A program made the translations under genes and the position numbers. This document shows, in pieces, positions 11,656-21,693 of a stretch of DNA of 64,000 nucleotides (the first letter of the stretch is position 1; each line of letters begins with the position of its first letter). The notes under the pieces were generated by a model. That model was not told the DNA's origin. It worked only from the letters and a program-made list of their open reading frames with translations, and did no database searches. The DNA is from Harmothoe impar (Eukaryota; Annelida; Polychaeta; Phyllodocida; Polynoidae). The DNA is taken from the NCBI GenBank assembly GCA_947462335.1, contig OX381713.1, forward strand, positions 20,452,381 through 20,516,380, given 5' to 3'.

Positions 11656-12669
11656 TACACAGAGAGAAGAAACAGAGTCAAAAGGGAGTCCAGGCTTGCC
11701 TCCAGAATGACTCCCTTTTCTGACTCTCTTTTTGACTCTCTTGATGAAAGGAGTCGGTACCTGACTCCCTTAAAAGGGAGTCTTGTGACTCCCCTAAGAG
11801 AGTCCAGGTTTTGCCTCCAAAATGACTCCCTTTTATGACTCCCCGCCACAAACAGAGTCCAGGTCCATGCTGCAACTCCCTTTAGAAAGGGAGTCTAGGC
11901 ACAGGGAGTCATTGAACCACGACTCCCTTTGTACATTGGTAGTTTCTATCCCTTGCCCCTCTATATAACCATTCCATTAGCTGTCTCCTTAGCTGCTGTT
12001 TCTACATCATTTTGGTGCAATGTCTCACAAGGAGGGGGGATCTCAGAAAGATCCCCCAGTGCACATTAGTTATTATATAAAAGAACATCTGAGCTTTTCT
12101 GGATTTAACTTTCTCATGTTTCTACAAATTGGGTGTCTATACCTAATACATCATGCTTATGCTATAGGTTTAAGTTAACTACAATTATTTTATGAAATCT
12201 AATTCTGACATTAAAATTTGATGCTACAATGATATACATGTATTAGCATAGTTATAAATTTCCCAAATTATGTGGATCTAGAGATCTGAGCATACAGAAT
12301 AATACCATTTTAAGTATAGTGCTACCACCTAGCAGGCTTAATCATAACCAACTTACCTTGACTCTGTTTATAAAGAGAGTCAGATAGCTTCTAAACATAT
12401 GTGCTAGATGGCATTATGGTCTTTGTACAGTAGTGCCACCTAGTGTGTTCCCTATTTCTGTCTTGTATGCTTAATTCTGTGACTCCCTTAGGGAGTCCAG
12501 ACAACCATTTACTCACCTCAGCTGACCTGGACTCTGTTTGATCTAATTGAAAAGGAGTCAGGGCCATTAGGAGGGGGAGTCAGACAGTGCGAAAAGTGAG
12601 CCAACGGGGGCCTGGCTCTCTTTTTATAGCCTGGACTCCCCCTATGACTCGGATCATTCTCTCTGTGTA
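11656..12669. mobile_element. GGGAGTC-repeat DNA element(s) with TACACAGAGAGAA termini
   Basis: A left terminus TACACAGAGAGAAGAAACAG at 11656 and an inverted terminus ATTCTCTCTGTGTA ending near 12669 bracket about 1 kb. Blocks of alternating GGGAGTC and GACTCCC motifs flank unique sequence. It may be one 1.0-kb element or two partial copies. It belongs with the full-length short copy at 15653-15920. Confidence 0.5.
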
Positions 12670-12764
12670 CCATCTCTGTTGTATTTCACGAGTGGGGGCT
12701 GGGGCAGTATCCCAGGAAGCCGCAGGAATACTTCCTTAACTATTTAAGGGTAGCATGATACCTT

Positions 12765-12960
12765 AATGGATTATGCCCTTAGTCGTCATGATGCATGAAT
12801 GCAGCCATGAACTCGCCAGTGCTGCAATCAAGCGTCATGCCGATCCTACAGGGTTCAGATACCCCCGAAGGGTCGGCATGATGCACCAATGTAGCACTGG
12901 CGAGTTACTCGTCGGGGCTGCATTGGTGTATCATAACAACAAATGTAATCTTTTGGCAAC
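12765..12960. repeat. Paired-hairpin repeat (GCATGATGC / GAGTTACTC family)
   Basis: Two adjacent hairpins built from CATGATGCATGAATGCAGC and GGCGAGTTACTCGTC-type sequence, separated by TACAGGGTTCAGATACCCCC. The same two-hairpin arrangement recurs in TSC1 introns at 57.3, 57.9 and 59.8 kb and elsewhere. Confidence 0.6.
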
Positions 12961-13019
12961 ATCTGTTCTTAAAGAGGTGTTAATTGAATTGGAATAACAC
13001 TTAGATAAAAAGGGAAATC

Positions 13020-16000
13020 TCACATTGTTGATGGCAAGATGCATCCGATGCTGTTTGAGAAGCAATCCCTGCGGTACTCCTCAGGTATCTCATACAGACA
13101 GTCATACAGGTGTTTGATCAGGGCAGAATTCCCATTGATGCCCACTATCGAGTGCAGCAGACCACACCGCTGAGATTGTTCTGCCTTTTCTCCAAAGAAG
13201 CTCACAATGTCACGCCATAGATCTTCCACATTGCCTGCAGTATGGTCTGGGATGTCTTCACCACCTGGAACTAATATCTCCAATGGGTCTACTTCACTCG
13301 TGAGATGAGAAGCCCTCTTTTTGATGTCTATGATTTCCTCTTCGATTTCTTTATCCAATTCTAGATAATCACTCTGAAGAAGGAGAGTCGCACACAGCAT
13401 GTCTTTCAGAATTTTGCTTTCGCTCATCTCTCCACCAAGTGTGCCAAAGAGAAGTTTCTGGGTGTTTCTGAATTGGCTTCCATTTGAGAGTATGAGCAGG
13501 AATATGGTGCGTATGTGCGGTGGGAGAGATTCTAGTGCGCGCAACGCGAAGTATTCTTGGAATACTCTGTGGCTGAATGTCCAATATTCAACTTTCTCCA
13601 TGTATCTTCTTCTGCTTTTCTTCTTCATGAATGTCTTGTACACATTATTACTCTCTATGCCAAATTGGATGTGGAATGTCTCCAGCAGGGTATCATAGAT
13701 GTGCTGCACACTTGTAAGCAACGAGTAGAGACTCAAGTTATAAAAGCGACTGGCATCATCTTCATATTCTTGGGGGTTCTTCTCTTTCTGTCGTCTTTTC
13801 ATCGACGTTTCCAGATGTCGGAAGAGCTCCTTTTGTCTGAGTTTCTTTCCTTTTTTGATCCGTAGAGTCCCATCAGCGGTGACGATACTAAGGATATGTG
13901 TAGAGAGGGGGTTCACCAAGAAATGAGCAAGCTCAGCTTTGTTGTTGGCTATGTCCATACGGACAGATTCGTCTTCTGGTTTCATGATCTTATCATAGAA
14001 TGTTTGGACATATCTGACTCCTTGCTGCACCGTAAACCCTTCAGTCTTCAGACGCCGGTCAAACAACTCCTCACTGATAGGACACAAACCTGTTCTACAA
14101 GCTGCCAGTACACTATAGTTCAATTTACTTGTGGAGCACCCTGTTACAAGTTCCTCCAGCATCTTGAGTATCAAGGGGTTGCGGCATTCATCCAAACCAT
14201 CTGGCACGAGTAGAATGTTGATGTTTTCATCATCGAGACTTTGCATGATTGCTTCTTTGTACTCGCTTCTCGAGTCGACAAGGCTCTGTCTGATCGCCTC
14301 CTTGATGTGATCCTCAGGGGTAAGCCCTTCAGTTAGGTTGAGTGTTGAGGTGTCTAGTACCACAATGAGGTCCCAATCACCTTCTCCATTCTCCAGTTGG
14401 CTCCACAGGTAAACAAAGTACTTAACAATTGATGATTTTCCTGTACCTGGGGGTCCACTTTGCATCACTGTCTTCATGGTGATTTGGCCATGTTCTGGTT
14501 TTAACATGTTGGCTAGTTGAATGTGCTCTGGCTCACTAAGAAATTTGATTGAAGCGAAAATAAAATATGGTGTTCTGATTTGCGATTGATCAAGGAAATA
14601 AAGTCATTTACCAAAAAGACTCATTTAAGCGCCAGGTCCTCAAATAAGCGCTGACCATGAATAAAAAAGGTTATAAGTGTTAAGCACTGATTTCTGTGTC
14701 TTGAATTAGTATACCTGTCTTGTATAAGCGTCGGGAGACAGTAGTGTTAAAATCTCTGAGAGCCGGGTGCTTAAACAAGCAACTACAGTTATTTATTCCT
14801 GTTGGAAATCCAACAATCTCATTTTAGAGCCATGATCTAAAGCTATATAGATCTTCTATATAAGCCATTCGTCTCGAATTATATTTTAAAGTGTGACTGG
14901 GATATATTTATTGCAAAACTGCTTAGAATGTGAGATTCTATTTTTCTCAGAAACATGGAAAGTATAGTCATATACACAATACAACAAGGAGTTATGTACA
15001 TAATCATGAGAAAGCACAAAAAAATACCTTAATACCTCAACTGTTTGTCAGACATTGCATAGACCTGAATGAAGCACTTCTTCATTTCATAATCGTAGAG
15101 TGCATCGGATTCCTTGATATCAAATAACTTGCCCGTCATAAGATGTCTGTTGTAGAACTCTCGTTGCACTTTTAAGCCTGCAATAAGACGGGAAATGTTC
15201 CTTCAGACAATTAATGTGTGTCAAAAAAAAGAAGGTGATAGACATAGTAGTGTTTCACATTGACATATAGTGTTTCACATACTCTATGTGTAAGATTTGG
15301 GTCTTTCCTGTAACATGCAAAAGTATATATTCAAAACAGTAATTTCATATCTTGAATTAAATGCAACGGTTGTACCCGGCTGTATTGCTGTAAGGCTACT
15401 GTACGTAATGAGGGTATTCACAGCTATATTATTATGTCGTGTAGGTGAGTGGTACAGGTGAGTTTATGTCCTTTGAGGATTACCTTTCCTTAGATCTGTT
15501 GGCCAACTTGAAATTTTTCGGAATCTGCTCTTTACCTGGTTCTGCCCATTCCTCTCTTTCATCATCTCATCTTGAACCGAATTAGAAATAATCATTGTTA
15601 TAAATGCTGGGATTCATGATTTTCGTCAACACACTAAAGCAACACAAGCCTCTACACAGAGAAACGAAACAGCGTCAAAAGGGAGTCCAGGTCGCCCCCA
15701 GAATGACTCCTCTCTTTAGGGGAGCCCAGGCTGCCTAAGGGAGCCAAGGTGACTCCCTGGTCAATCTAAGGGAGTCAGCTGCATGGTGATTCACATAATT
15801 CCCTGACTCGCCTAAGGGAGTCAAATAAGGACCTGGGCTCCCCTAACTTCTAAGGAAGGGAGCTATTCTGGAGACAACCTGGACTCCCGTTATTTTGACG
15901 CTGTTTCTTCTCTCTGTGTACTATTAAAGTGTTGGATTGTGCGCGTCATGGGCCGTTGTCTATATAAGTATGTACCTTACCTCTCTGTATCTTTAGGTCA

Positions 16001-16852
16001 CTGATTCTGAGTCCCCATTCATCTTCCACGATATCTGAACGTTGTTGTTCCTCAGACAGGATAATACAAAAATTGACAAACTGGAACACGCTACCCTGCC
16101 GAAGATGACGTAGGAGTGCTTGCCGCTGATCCCCTGGATTCGTTGTAACCTGTTTTTAATGTAATGAAAATGCAAATGATATTTAATTTAGAAATACTGC
16201 TTGGGATGAATAATAATCAAGAAGTAATCAACCTTCAACTTTTAATCTCCTGTGTGGGACCTTCTGAGAAAGCTATCATTCCAGGTTCATTTTACCAGAC
16301 CCATTACAATCATTACCTTTGGTCTAACACAGCCGTAGACAGAAAAGTGTTTGTAATACTTACCCCAATATTCATACTTTCAAAGGCAGTTATCACTTTC
16401 TTGCTGACAAGTTGTTCCATGAATATTGCAGTTAGCACTGGAAGAAAATGATATTTGTATTGTATTTGCATTTAACATTATATTGGGAAATAAACGCTTA
16501 ATATTAAAGACCCATTAGTTTTAGGGGTTAAAGACCCATATGCTATCTATCTTGTGGGACATAGTTTTATTGTTTTCATATTTACATTGGCAATTTTGAA
16601 ATCCAACTGTGGTGGGAACTAGCGCGTCCTTAGCGACAGCCCACCTGCCCTCTGGTGAGTATATACAGCACTACCACGACCCCTGCGTCAGAGTGTTAGG
16701 GGGCGTGGTCACCTATACTATACAATATACACAATACCACCAAGGTTCTTATATAGACAAACAAAACACTTACTAATTTCGTCAAGGAAGGAAGGACCAT
16801 GTTCCCTCAAGATTTCATTCTTTTTGCTCTTGTCCAGCCATGTAAAGTCCAT
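13020..16852 (-). CDS. CARD-NACHT (NLR-like) protein
   Basis: Five coding exons: 16852-16774, 16437-16364, 16149-15981, 15177-15036, 14535-13020. All junctions are GT-AG and the phases (1, 0, 1, 2) agree. The product is 659 aa if the stop at 13020 is used. Residues 1 to about 95 fit a CARD: helical, with ALLRHLRQGSVFQFVNFCII matching the late CARD helices. The NACHT ATPase has Walker A GPPGTGKSS at about 182-190 and Walker B LLVPDGLDE at about 263-271, then a winged-helix-like region with WTFSHRVFQEYFALRAL. A near-duplicate EAI(R/M)QSL lies between the Walker motifs. By family this is a cytosolic sensor that oligomerises through NACHT and signals through CARD. No leucine-rich repeats are visible. 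The donor AT|GTGAGA overlapping the stop suggests an alternative form that continues into the exon at 11362. Exon 1 follows an acceptor (TTCTTAG), so a 5' UTR exon lies upstream. Confidence 0.85.
15653..15920. mobile_element. 268-bp MITE, GGGAGTC family, intact termini
   Basis: TACACAGAGAAACGAAACAG at the left and CTGTTTCTTCTCTCTGTGTA at the right form about 40-bp terminal inverted repeats. The inside is an alternation of GGGAGTC and GACTCCC. It is inserted in the intron between exons 3 and 4 of the CARD-NACHT gene. Confidence 0.75.
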
Positions 16853-17135
16853 GGTTGAGTCCTGTCTCTAAGAATAAAATGAATATTACTACGGATATTA
16901 CTTAAACGAACTGTGGGCAGACACAGTTACATGACATCTGCAAATACATTGATTTATTTCATGGTGGATACAACAATCACTATGCTTAAGTACTAGAAAT
17001 CCTGTATCCCATGCCCCCCATGGGATACAATGTTCCTGTATCACATGGCCTATGACGTCATCATTTGTTCAAATTCTTATGGCCCTTTACATGTAATTTA
17101 ACATATTTTGAAGAACAAAAAACATGAAATAAAGG

Positions 17136-17285
17136 CAAAGGCCCATGGCCAGAAGGTTTTTGGTATTGTTCCCCCCTCGGTGGGGCTGGGGCTGCATCCC
17201 ACTCAGCCTGCGGCTTCGTGGGATACTGCCCCAGCCCCACCTCGGGGGGAACGATACCAAAATATCCTCTGGCCATGGGCCTTTG
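17136..17285. mobile_element. 150-bp hairpin MITE (CAAAGGCCCATGGCCAG termini)
   Basis: CAAAGGCCCATGGCCAGAAG and its inverted copy CTCTGGCCATGGGCCTTTG bracket a self-complementary GC-rich interior (GGGGCTGGGGC...GCCCCAGCCCC). A related fragment is seen around 12.69-12.73 kb. Confidence 0.7.
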
Positions 17286-18167
17286 TCTATTTATCTTTAT
17301 CTTTAGGTGATATTAACCAGTCAGAAACAAGTGCACATCTCATACTGTTTAAAGATATAGACCAGGGTTCGGTCAATTTTGATCTACTCACAATTTCTCT
17401 AAATTACTTTGGAATATATAACTTTGATATGTGATGATGTAATAGAAGTGAAGAAATCAATACCTCATGGTGTTAGATTATGATATATTGACATTTGAAG
17501 ATAGGACACCCTTAATTAGGACAGCGTATGGCTAAGCCCCTATTTTTTTTAATGTTTTTCAAATATTTGAAAGATTGACCCATAACATCTCAACCAAACT
17601 TCTTAAATGTTTAGAGGAGATTATATGCAACATAATCAGTCCATAAACATGAGTGGTCATGGATGAAACCAATTAAAGAGCCATGACTGATTTAGGAAAA
17701 AAACACAAATTTAGGGAGCGTTCATTATTTATGGCAGGGGGGGGGCGGGCGTTTGGCAAAACGAATACGTCAAAAAAAAAAGACCCCCCCTCTGAATGGG
17801 TCAAAAAAAAAAGACCCCCCCCCTCCGAATGGGTCAAAAAAAAAAGACCCCCCCCCTCCGAATAGGTTGAAAAAAAATGACCCCCCCCTCACCATAGACG
17901 TTTATAAATACTTAATAATGGCATCAACGACATACAAAGTCCACATAGTCCTATACTATAACCTATTATAGCATGTGCTTAACCATTATTTGAGGGAGTG
18001 GTTATAGGGCATAACAATATGGTGAATATATTTATGTGGAGAGCGCGCATTTTTCTGTTTCCGTGGCACGTTTGATATTTTTGCTAAAAATTGGTGTGAT
18101 TATTTTGGTCCCCACCTACAAGTCCTGCTAATACTGTTTGGTAGAAGTACCATGAAATGGCCCAGCT

Positions 18168-18543
18168 CAGGGGCCGCGGAAGGTGGATAAAGTTGGGGGG
18201 CCCAGCTCCCAAAGCCAGCTGATGAGGGTTGGTTAGAGGGAGAAACAAATGGTTGTTTTGGGGCCACAAGCCCCAGGAAAATTTGGGAATTTGACCTTTA
18301 TATTAGTGTATTCAGAGTGGTCTGAAGTCTACCATATGATCCTGGGAAATTTTGTAATTTTACATTGAAATTGATGTGTTCTGAGGGACTTTGAGCTTGT
18401 CTTTCAAGAAAGTTTTAGGAATTTTACCTCGAGATTGGTGTATTCTTGGGTAGTCTGAGTCTAGAATGTTCATGTTTCCCAAAAAGATTGGCTCCCCCAC
18501 TTTACTAGGCCCCCAGCCCCCCCCCCCCTGTTCCGCGCTACTG
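18168..18543. mobile_element. hAT-like MITE nested in the 17.7-20.4 kb element
   Basis: CAGGGGCCGCGGAA at the left and TTCCGCGCTACTG at the right are imperfect inverted ends of the same general type as 7495-7799, with poly-G/C next to the ends. Confidence 0.5.
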
Positions 18544-18831
18544 CAGCTTAAAACAAAGATGTTTGATGAAGGGATGCTCTGGACATTATAATAGTGGCAA
18601 ACCTGAAGAAAATTTTGAAAATCTAGAGGTCAATCGGCCCATTTTAATGTATCCTGGTATCATAATTTGCAGTTAAAGGAACAAGATCACTATTTAAACC
18701 TAGTTTGGTTTTCCAAAGGCTAGGATCAGTAAGAAATAGGGAGCTGTGGGTGAGAATTTGAAGTTGAACAAAGAGTCACAGGGGAATGTGTCTTTGTTAT
18801 ATAACGGCACGGATCAATTACAATCGCTTAA

Positions 18832-18903
18832 CCCCTTCCACACGGTAAGCCAATATATTGCACAAAATTGCATTGAGTTACAAGAAACCCAGTGGTGAAA
18901 GGG
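18832..18903. mobile_element. 72-bp TTAA-flanked piggyBac-like micro-MITE
   Basis: Flanked on both sides by TTAA (18828-18831 and 18904-18907). Ends are CCCCTTCCAC and GTGGTGAAAGGG, imperfect inverted repeats beginning CCC, which is the piggyBac-style arrangement. At 72 bp it is close to a bare pair of ends. Confidence 0.5.
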
Positions 18904-19511
18904 TTAAGCCATCAATGGTATGCATGGATGTTACGTGCACCATAGTTGATAACCTTTATTTGAGGAAATGCCATAAGGTACCTGCCTTCAATATTCTAGT
19001 GTGTGGTCAGTATAACCAAGCCATGGGAATGCATTGACTCCAAAAAAATAAAAGCTTTAAAATAGTGATGAATAACTCACTGATAACCCTGCAGAGCATC
19101 GGAAGCAACTTGACCAGAACCAAATATAGAGCTCTAAAAATTCTGATGAGGCCAAGTAGCGATGAGTAGCAATGATTATTCAGTGCCTGATTTCTGTTGA
19201 AGCCAAAGATGAACTTAGAGGGAGATTTAGAAATTGGCGACAGAAGGAGTGCCATCCGCAGCAGAAAACTCTGTGGATCTGGTGGCTATTTGCTACATTT
19301 CAAGGCATTCGGTACACCGATTTATAGTGGGATGATCATGTCTACTCTATGAGTCTGCTGATTTTATAAGTCCTAGAATCTGTGAGAAGCAGGCAGCTAT
19401 CAGGGAGATGGTGAAGGTATTCTAAAAATATTGAGAGCTCTGCAATCAGAACGCTGTGGCTCATTTAGCAGGGTCTGGTACAAGATACCAAGGAAAAGTG
19501 TGTATCATGAC

Positions 19512-19737
19512 TACCGTAAAACCTCGCGTATAAGCCGCGGCTTGTACGCGAATCAGATCGCCAGTGCGGCTTATAGGATCGGCACAGAGTCAGGGTGCGG
19601 CTTATACGCGAGTTTTTGCTCCTATGGTACAATATAAAAGTCACCATAATCAGATCGCTGGTGCGGCTTATATGATCAGCCCAAAGTCAGGGTGCGGCTT
19701 ATACGCGAGTTAGGCTTATACGCGAGGTTTTACGGTA
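19512..19737. mobile_element. TA-flanked MITE (CCGTAAAACCTCGCGTATAA termini), Tc1/mariner-pogo type
   Basis: TA-CCGTAAAACCTCGCGTATAA at the left and its inverted copy ending GGTTTTACGG-TA at the right, with TATAAGCCGC motifs inside. The TA dinucleotide on each side fits a Tc1/mariner/pogo target duplication. A second copy is at 41345-41570 and fragments lie near 49.9 and 60.35 kb. Confidence 0.65.
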
Positions 19738-20400
19738 GTGTAATCACGCCTTTGACTGGTGGAGTGGACCTAAGCTACAATGTATCAACATTATATGAGG
19801 TAGATCTGCATCTTGCATACTATGCATCTGCTCCTCTATTGGGAAGAAAGGCAGGGTCTAAAAATGTAGGCAAGTTCACCCTTGCATATGGATGCCAAAA
19901 CGTGATGGGCAAGGCTAAAGTCCAATTAACCCAAACTATTTCGGATACAGTACTGTCATATTTCGGTGCCACAATAGCATTCATCTAACTGCACACTGAT
20001 AGCTTTTCTGTTTAGACTCCCTACATTCTGTACTCTTCTCGTGTTGAATTAATGCTCTTTCTCCAGTTAATTATTGTTGCTTTAGGAAAAGAAAAGTAGT
20101 GAATCATTCATGTGTTGATTGGTAGGCAAGAAATTTAGCAAAGTTCTACCGTCTTTATGACCCCAAGTCGCGACATGTGTCGTGAAATTCGCGTCACGTT
20201 GTGTCAAAAAATTACCCCTCCCAAATAAATACCCCTAAAAAAAATGACCCCCCCCCTCAGAATAGGTTGAAAAAAAAGACCCCCCCCCTAAGAATGGGTT
20301 GAAAAAAAAAGACCCCCCCCCTCCGAATACCCCTAAAAAAAATGACCCCCCCCCCTGATTTGCACACCCCCCCCCCTGGCATAAATAATGAACGCTCCCT

Positions 20401-21690
20401 TAAAAAAGTCTATTTTCTCTACATTTTGCAACACAGAAAAAAAAAGGCCAACATTTTGTGATCAAAACCTTAGCAATCTGTACATACGATCAAAAGATAC
20501 ATTTTACATTCAATAAAAAGAGAAGGGCTTCATCAATGAATAAAGACAGTTTGGGATTTATTTAAATATCAGCCAAGACACCTATGATAGCTTAGGGAAT
20601 AGCTTTTTGAAGCAGAGAAAAAAAGTGACAAGATGTGCAGAATGCCATAGTGAGGCATCTGATATGTTGATATAGGTGAGTTAGGGCATATGCAAAAGGG
20701 AGATTTGCTTTTATCATGGTTTTAAGTAGTTTCACTTTTTGCCACCAGGTGCCGTATGGTGTAGACCCTGGTCTATATTTTAATAAACCATATCAGGTTC
20801 AGGCAGGGCAAGGAGGGACGGGGACTAGAGAGGGAGGACATCAATCATGATACTTGAAACCATAGACATAAACAAATGATATATTTTAGTAGTAGTATTA
20901 TGCATGTCTATGGTGAAACACATTAAATGATTTCGAGCCTCAGTTAGTCTAGTCTCTCGCTGTCAGACCTGCCCACCCGTGTCCCCACGCCGAGCAGGGT
21001 CTGACCCAGTGCCTTATCAGGGCAGGGGACGGCGTTGGCTTAGCAGTACTGTCTCCCAGCAGATATTGGTCTATATCACTACCATTACTAAAAATCTGCT
21101 GGAGAGTGACACGCACGGGCATCGACTGGTCACGCTACACTCGCCAAGCATGTACTTTGTCATGGTAATGCTTGTAGAGTGTAAGTCCACGCTGCTGCTG
21201 GCCCCCAGTCTGTACTCATACAGACGGGGCCCGAGTCTACAGTTAGTCAAGACAATTAGCCATTCCGAAAATGTAATTAAATATAGGCCAACAGTCAAAG
21301 GAAAGAACTGACTGGAGAGCTTACTAAACTGTCTTTACCTGTTGTCTGTCTGTGTGATCCTTAACTCAGTTAGTCTGTATAATAATGACTACTGTTTTTG
21401 TGACCTATATCATGGTACACACACATTCTTAGCAGTACCTCTGTTTAGTGGTAACTCCGCCGTGCAGACTGTGTTGTTTTGTTCTCCCACACAGAACAAC
21501 ACTTGTCCCTGTTCTTATTTGTCTGACTAGATAGGACCGAATGGACCTGTAAATTGGAGTTCACTATGACACCATGCCTAGATAAGGCACTTCACCATGA
21601 AGCACTCCTAACCGCGGGGTCTCAATAAAGGGCAAGCATGGGTCAATAGAAATAGGCCACCGAAACCAAAAGTACGATTGTGATATGTTG
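20401..21690. other. No gene recognised
   Basis: About 1.3 kb between transposons. A GC-richer island near 20.95-21.24 kb carries no convincing frame on either strand and no clear splice-bounded exon. I see nothing else I can support. Confidence 0.4.
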
Positions 21691-21693
21691 CAA

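Larger units (their letters stand above)
17713..20400. mobile_element. 2.7-kb DNA transposon with AGGGAGCGTTCATTATTTAT termini, host of nested insertions
   Basis: AGGGAGCGTTCATTATTTAT at 17713 is matched by the inverted ATAAATAATGAACGCTCCCT ending at 20400. Each end then has a subterminal array of poly-A then poly-C blocks (GGGTCAAAAAAAAAAGACCC type, 17770-17890 and 20200-20350). Other elements are nested at 18168-18543, 18832-18903 and 19512-19737. No transposase frame is recognisable. Related termini occur at 44354-45097 and 62569-62802. Confidence 0.65.

Noticed and set aside
17683..17971. Lys/Pro-rich frames
   Set aside because: They come from alternating poly-A and poly-C blocks at a transposon end.
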